The translations under genes and the position numbers were made by a program. This document shows positions 23,117-26,543 of a DNA stretch of 26,543 nucleotides, in pieces (position 1 is the stretch's first letter; every line of letters begins with the position of its first letter). The stretch is from contig DFJS01000075.1 in NCBI GenBank assembly GCA_002373165.1, forward strand, positions 1 to 26,543. Direction: 5' to 3'. Below the pieces are notes generated by a model. That model searched no databases, was not told where the DNA came from, and saw nothing but the letters and a program-made list of their open reading frames with translations. The stretch is from Ruminococcus sp. UBA3665 (GTDB lineage: Bacteria; Bacillota; Clostridia; Oscillospirales; Ruminococcaceae).

Positions 23117-24339
23117 AAATTTTAATTGTAACACAATGTTTTTATCCTGATGTATATGCTATCAATGATATTGTTACTTCTCTTGTAAAAAGGGGAAACG
23201 AGATTACAGTTCTGACCGGACTGCCGGATTATACAACTTCGACAATACCAGAAGAATATCGGCATGGAAAAAACAGACATCAGAATTTCAATGGCGCAGA
23301 TGTGTGGAGAGTTCCTGTTATTGCACGGCATCATGGCGCAGTATTCCGCAGTCTGAATTATATCTCTTTTGTTATAACTGGATGTTTGAAAGCCAGATTA
23401 AAAAAATGGCAGGAATTTGATATTATTTATGTTTGGGGAGCTTCTCCGGTAACAATGGCTTTTCCAGCATTGACATTAAAGAAAAAGTATCGGAAAAAAT
23501 TATTCTTCTACTGCCTTGATTTGTGGCCTGAAAGTGTCAAGGCAATGGGATTCAAAGAAAATACTCTGCCATACAGAATGATTCACGCTATCAGCAAAAA
23601 AGCATATAGTCAATGTGACCATATTGCAGTTTCTTCAAAGCCGTTTTTTGAATATCTTGAAAAAACAAACAGCATTTCGAGAAATCAGATGAGTTATCTG
23701 CCCCAGTTTGCTTCTGCTGATATGCTGGACAGAGATTTCACTAAAAAACCTGATAACCATTTTGATTTTCTGTATATTGGAAATATCGGCAAAGCACAGG
23801 ATATGAACTGCTTGATTTCAGCAATTGCCCGTCTGAAAACCAGGACGGATACAACATTTCATATTATCGGAAGTGGTTCGGAATTTGAATCCACAAAATT
23901 GCTTGCAAAAAATCTCGGAGCAGATAAAATTATTAAGTTTTACGGTACGAAACCGTTCCGTGAAGCAATGCAGTATTACAATATCGCTGATGTTTGCATT
24001 CTCACACTTGACGGTTCTAATCATATCGGTGATACATTACCAGGGAAAATACAGACTTATATGGCTGCCGGAAAGCCTATTATTGGTGCTCTGAATGGTG
24101 CAGGCTATGAAGTTATTCAGGAAAGCAGATGCGGAAAGGCTGTCCATGCAGGTGATGCTGAGGGACTTGCAGATCTTTTCCTGGATTATATCAATCACCA
24201 GAATGAATATCTGTCCTGCGGCGAAAATGCAAAAAAATATTTCCTTGCAAATTTCACGGAAGAACAGCATTTCAAAACGCTTGAAACAATTCTGAATGAC
24301 ATGATTTCAAATAAAAGAAAAGAGGAACAAACAGTATGA
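23113..24339 (+). CDS. WbuB-like family 4 glycosyltransferase
   Basis: A 408-aa cytoplasmic GT-B enzyme of family GT4. The N-terminal domain starts MKILIVTQCFYPD and contains VWGASPVTMAFPAL and DLWPES (136-141), as in the WbuB/WcaI group. The C-terminal donor domain shows YIGNIGKAQD (221-230), IIGSGSE and LPGKIQTYMAAGKPIIG (309-325). It probably transfers a sugar from a nucleotide donor onto an undecaprenyl-linked intermediate in capsule or exopolysaccharide synthesis. WbuB proteins are often L-FucNAc transferases, and the dehydratase gene that follows fits such a donor; the exact sugar is inferred. AAGGAG lies 11 nt before the ATG, which overlaps the stop of the sugar-transferase remnant, and the gene end overlaps the next start by 4 nt. 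Confidence 0.85.
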   Translation: MKILIVTQCFYPDVYAINDIVTSLVKRGNEITVLTGLPDYTTSTIPEEYRHGKNRHQNFNGADVWRVPVIARHHGAVFRSLNYISFVITGCLKARLKKWQEFDIIYVWGASPVTMAFPALTLKKKYRKKLFFYCLDLWPESVKAMGFKENTLPYRMIHAISKKAYSQCDHIAVSSKPFFEYLEKTNSISRNQMSYLPQFASADMLDRDFTKKPDNHFDFLYIGNIGKAQDMNCLISAIARLKTRTDTTFHIIGSGSEFESTKLLAKNLGADKIIKFYGTKPFREAMQYYNIADVCILTLDGSNHIGDTLPGKIQTYMAAGKPIIGALNGAGYEVIQESRCGKAVHAGDAEGLADLFLDYINHQNEYLSCGENAKKYFLANFTEEQHFKTLETILNDMISNKRKEEQTV

Positions 24340-25391
24340 CAGAAATTAAGGATTTCAAAGATAAAACCCTGCTGATTACCGGCGGAACAGGTTCGTTCGG
24401 GCATTGTGTCCTGAAACATTTTCTGACAAGTGATATTGGCGAAATCAGAATTTTTTCAAGAGACGAGAAAAAGCAGGATGATATGCGGCACGAATTACAG
24501 ACAAATTATCCTGAATATTACGAAAAAGTCAAATTCTTTATCGGTGATGTCCGTAATATACAAAGTCTGAGAGATGCTATGTATGGTGTGGACTATATCT
24601 TTCATGCGGCGGCACTCAAAGAAGTGCCAAGCTGTGAATTTTTCCCGATGGAGGCTGTCCGGACGAATATCATCGGTACAGATAACATGATTCATGCGGC
24701 GGTTGAAAATCATGTCAGGCACGTGGTTTGTCTTTCTACTGATAAAGCTGCTTATCCTATCAATGCAATGGGAATTTCCAAATCCATGATGGAGCATATC
24801 GTTTATGCAAACGCAAGAATTGCTGCGGAACGTGGTACAATCCTGAACTGCACCAGGTATGGAAATGTCATGTGCAGCCGCGGAAGTGTCATTCCTCTGT
24901 TCATCGACCAGATTAAGGCAGGAAATCCTATCACTGTGACTGACCCGAACATGACAAGATTTATGATGAATCTTGATGAAGCTGTCGATCTGGTTATGTT
25001 CGCATTCCGGAACGGTACTCCGGGGGATTTATTCATTCAGAAAGCAGAAGCATCCACAATTGGCGACCTTGCCGAAGCTGTTCAGCAATTGTTCGGCAGA
25101 ACAGAAACTAAAATCATTGGTACTCGCCACGGTGAAAAACTCTATGAAACACTCATGACAAGAGAAGAATGTCTCCGTGCTGAAGATATGGGAAGATATT
25201 TCCGTGTCTATGCGGACAGCCGTGACCTGAATTATGATAAATTCTTTGTAGACGGTGAAGTCAGAACTATGGCTAATGAAGCTTATACAAGTCATAATAC
25301 CACTCGCCTTGATGTGCAGGGAACTGTTGAAAAGCTCCTCACGACGGAATATGTCAATAATGCTTTGAATGGCATTCTCAACGCAGTATGA
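24336..25391 (+). CDS. capE: CapE/FnlA-like UDP-GlcNAc 4,6-dehydratase (5-inverting)
   Basis: A 351-aa extended short-chain dehydrogenase of the polysaccharide biosynthesis (CapD/CapE/WbjB) family. The NAD(P)-binding loop is TGGTGSFG (15-22). The catalytic region reads STDKAAYPINAMGISK (134-149), with Met145 and Lys149 giving MxxxK where FlaA1/PseB enzymes have YxxxK. The Met form is what I recall for the CapE/FnlA branch, which converts UDP-GlcNAc towards UDP-N-acetyl-L-fucosamine. Other family marks are RYGNVMCSRGSVIPLF, MTRFMM and HGEKLYETL. AGAGGA lies 9 nt before the ATG, which overlaps the preceding stop. The partners CapF/FnlB and CapG/FnlC are not in the window and would be expected downstream. 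A PseB-like role is less likely because of the Met. Confidence 0.88.
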   Translation: MTEIKDFKDKTLLITGGTGSFGHCVLKHFLTSDIGEIRIFSRDEKKQDDMRHELQTNYPEYYEKVKFFIGDVRNIQSLRDAMYGVDYIFHAAALKEVPSCEFFPMEAVRTNIIGTDNMIHAAVENHVRHVVCLSTDKAAYPINAMGISKSMMEHIVYANARIAAERGTILNCTRYGNVMCSRGSVIPLFIDQIKAGNPITVTDPNMTRFMMNLDEAVDLVMFAFRNGTPGDLFIQKAEASTIGDLAEAVQQLFGRTETKIIGTRHGEKLYETLMTREECLRAEDMGRYFRVYADSRDLNYDKFFVDGEVRTMANEAYTSHNTTRLDVQGTVEKLLTTEYVNNALNGILNAV

Positions 25392-26543
25392 AGATTTTAA
25401 TGATAAATTCCGTTTGCGGAATCCGAAGTACAGGGCGAATCTGTACGGATTTGTCAGCTGCTCTCGAAGAACAGGGGCATCAGGTTAAAATTGCTTACGG
25501 CCGGGAAACTGTTCCTGAACAGTATCAGAAATATGCGGTCAGAATTGGTTCTGATTTGGATGTCAAATGCCATGGTCTGCAATCCAGAATCTTTGACAAT
25601 ACAGGATTTGGCTCAAAGAAAGCGACTGAAAAATTTCTGCAATGGGCGGATACCTATAATCCTAATGTACTGCATCTGCATAACATACACGGGTATTATA
25701 TTCATATCGGCTTGCTGTTTGATTGGATAAAAAAACGACCAGATATAAAGATTATCTGGACTCTGCACGACTGCTGGACATTTACAGGGCATTGTTCGCA
25801 TTTTGATTTTGTCGGCTGTGACAGATGGAAAACAGGCTGTTATGACTGCCCTCAGAAAAAAGAATATCCAAAAAGTTTATTATTCGATAATTCCAGAAAC
25901 AACTGGCTGAATAAAAAAGACCTGTTTACAGGCATAAAACATATGACGATTGTCACACCTTCACACTGGCTTGCCGGATTGGTGAAACAGTCTTTTCTGA
26001 AAGAATACCCTGTCGAAGTGATTCACAACGGTATTGATTTAGATGTTTTCAAGCCGACCCCCAGCGATTTCCGTCAGAAACACGGTCTTGAAAACAAGAA
26101 AATCATTCTTGGTGTGGCAAGCGCATGGGACAGGCGAAAAGGATTTTATGATTTTATCGAGCTTTCCAAAATCCTTGATGATAACTATCAGATTGTCCTT
26201 GTGGGGCTTTCTCAAAAACAGATTTCTGAACTGCCTGAAAATATTCTCGGCATTGAGAGAACCAACAGCACAAAGGAACTCGCTGAAATCTATACAGCAG
26301 CGGATGTGTTTTTCAATCCCACTTATGAAGATAATTATCCGACTGTCAACCTTGAAGCTCAGGCTTGCGGTACTCCTGTGATTACTTATCATACTGGAGG
26401 CAGTGTGGAGTCTGTGCCAAAAGAAAATATTGTTTCAAAGGGGAATTTTGAAACATTACTGAATGGTCTTGATATATTCAATACAATGTTAAAGATTGAA
26501 AATTATGGATATAGAGGGTATTTGAATATGTATGCAAGAGGGA
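25388..26543 (+). CDS. Family 4 glycosyltransferase, cut by the window end
   Basis: An open frame of 385 codons that starts with MKILMINSVCGIRSTGRICT at an ATG overlapping the dehydratase stop by 4 nt and runs off the window. It is a GT-B, family GT4 enzyme of the WcaC-like type. Visible marks are TGRICTDLS near the start, HNIHGYYI, WTLHDCWTFTGHCSHF with a Cys-rich patch (CDRWKTGCYDCPQ), HNGIDLDVFKP, ASAWDRRKGF, and the donor-site motif YEDNYPTVNLEAQACGTPV. It would add a sugar to the repeat unit of the surface polysaccharide. The part present is nearly full length for the family. The specific donor and acceptor cannot be told from sequence. Confidence 0.85.
   Translation, partial: MKILMINSVCGIRSTGRICTDLSAALEEQGHQVKIAYGRETVPEQYQKYAVRIGSDLDVKCHGLQSRIFDNTGFGSKKATEKFLQWADTYNPNVLHLHNIHGYYIHIGLLFDWIKKRPDIKIIWTLHDCWTFTGHCSHFDFVGCDRWKTGCYDCPQKKEYPKSLLFDNSRNNWLNKKDLFTGIKHMTIVTPSHWLAGLVKQSFLKEYPVEVIHNGIDLDVFKPTPSDFRQKHGLENKKIILGVASAWDRRKGFYDFIELSKILDDNYQIVLVGLSQKQISELPENILGIERTNSTKELAEIYTAADVFFNPTYEDNYPTVNLEAQACGTPVITYHTGGSVESVPKENIVSKGNFETLLNGLDIFNTMLKIENYGYRGYLNMYARG

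Noticed and set aside
1..26543. CRISPR arrays, tRNA or rRNA genes, transposases
   Set aside because: I looked for regular short repeats, RNA-gene-like text and transposase motifs and saw none. A dedicated scan could still find a small RNA that I missed.

Overview
The window looks like a chromosomal segment of a low-to-moderate GC Firmicute of the Ruminococcus type (class Clostridia). This rests on strong AGGAGG-type ribosome binding sites, acidic Thr/Glu-rich surface linkers, a C-type-lectin plus discoidin surface architecture, and protein style. It is an inference from sequence character, not from a marker gene.

Region 1 (1-1.8 kb, minus strand) holds a small secreted protein, a short N-terminal remnant of a U32-family peptidase, and a sirtuin of the SirTM (class M) type whose usual macrodomain/lipoyl-carrier partners are not visible.

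Region 2 (1.8-22.4 kb, minus strand) is the main feature: eleven same-strand genes with gaps of about 20-111 nt, preceded by a perfect-consensus sigma-A promoter at 22370-22398. In transcription order they are: a secreted, membrane-anchored vWA protein; a giant tubulin-like GTPase; an unknown 569-aa protein; a multi-pass membrane vWA protein; an unknown 196-aa protein; a large P-loop GTPase with zinc-knuckle cysteines (double-GTPase-like); a GAP1-like coiled-coil protein; a single-pass coiled-coil protein with an extracellular C-type lectin and F5/8 discoidin domain; a paralogue of the GAP1-like protein's C-terminal half; a frameshifted polytopic membrane protein; and a VanX-like M15 lipoprotein. 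Three consecutive proteins share one previously unnamed domain of about 70 residues. The set reads as a transmembrane, nucleotide-dependent apparatus: extracellular binding modules (vWA, lectin, discoidin) connected through membrane helices to two cytoplasmic GTPases of different folds. GTPase/vWA/GAP1 neighbourhoods are known from comparative genomics as candidate signalling or conflict systems. This arrangement, with a tubulin-like protein and a transmembrane lectin, is the best candidate here for an undescribed system.

Region 3 (22.4-22.75 kb) is AT-rich intergenic DNA with divergent promoters.

Region 4 (22.75-26.5 kb, plus strand) is the start of an extracellular or capsular polysaccharide cluster: a decayed 3' remnant of an initiating sugar transferase, a WbuB-like GT4 glycosyltransferase, a CapE/FnlA-like UDP-GlcNAc 4,6-dehydratase, and a second GT4 glycosyltransferase cut by the window end. 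These genes overlap by 4 nt and probably belong to an N-acetyl-L-fucosamine-type pathway whose remaining enzymes would lie downstream.
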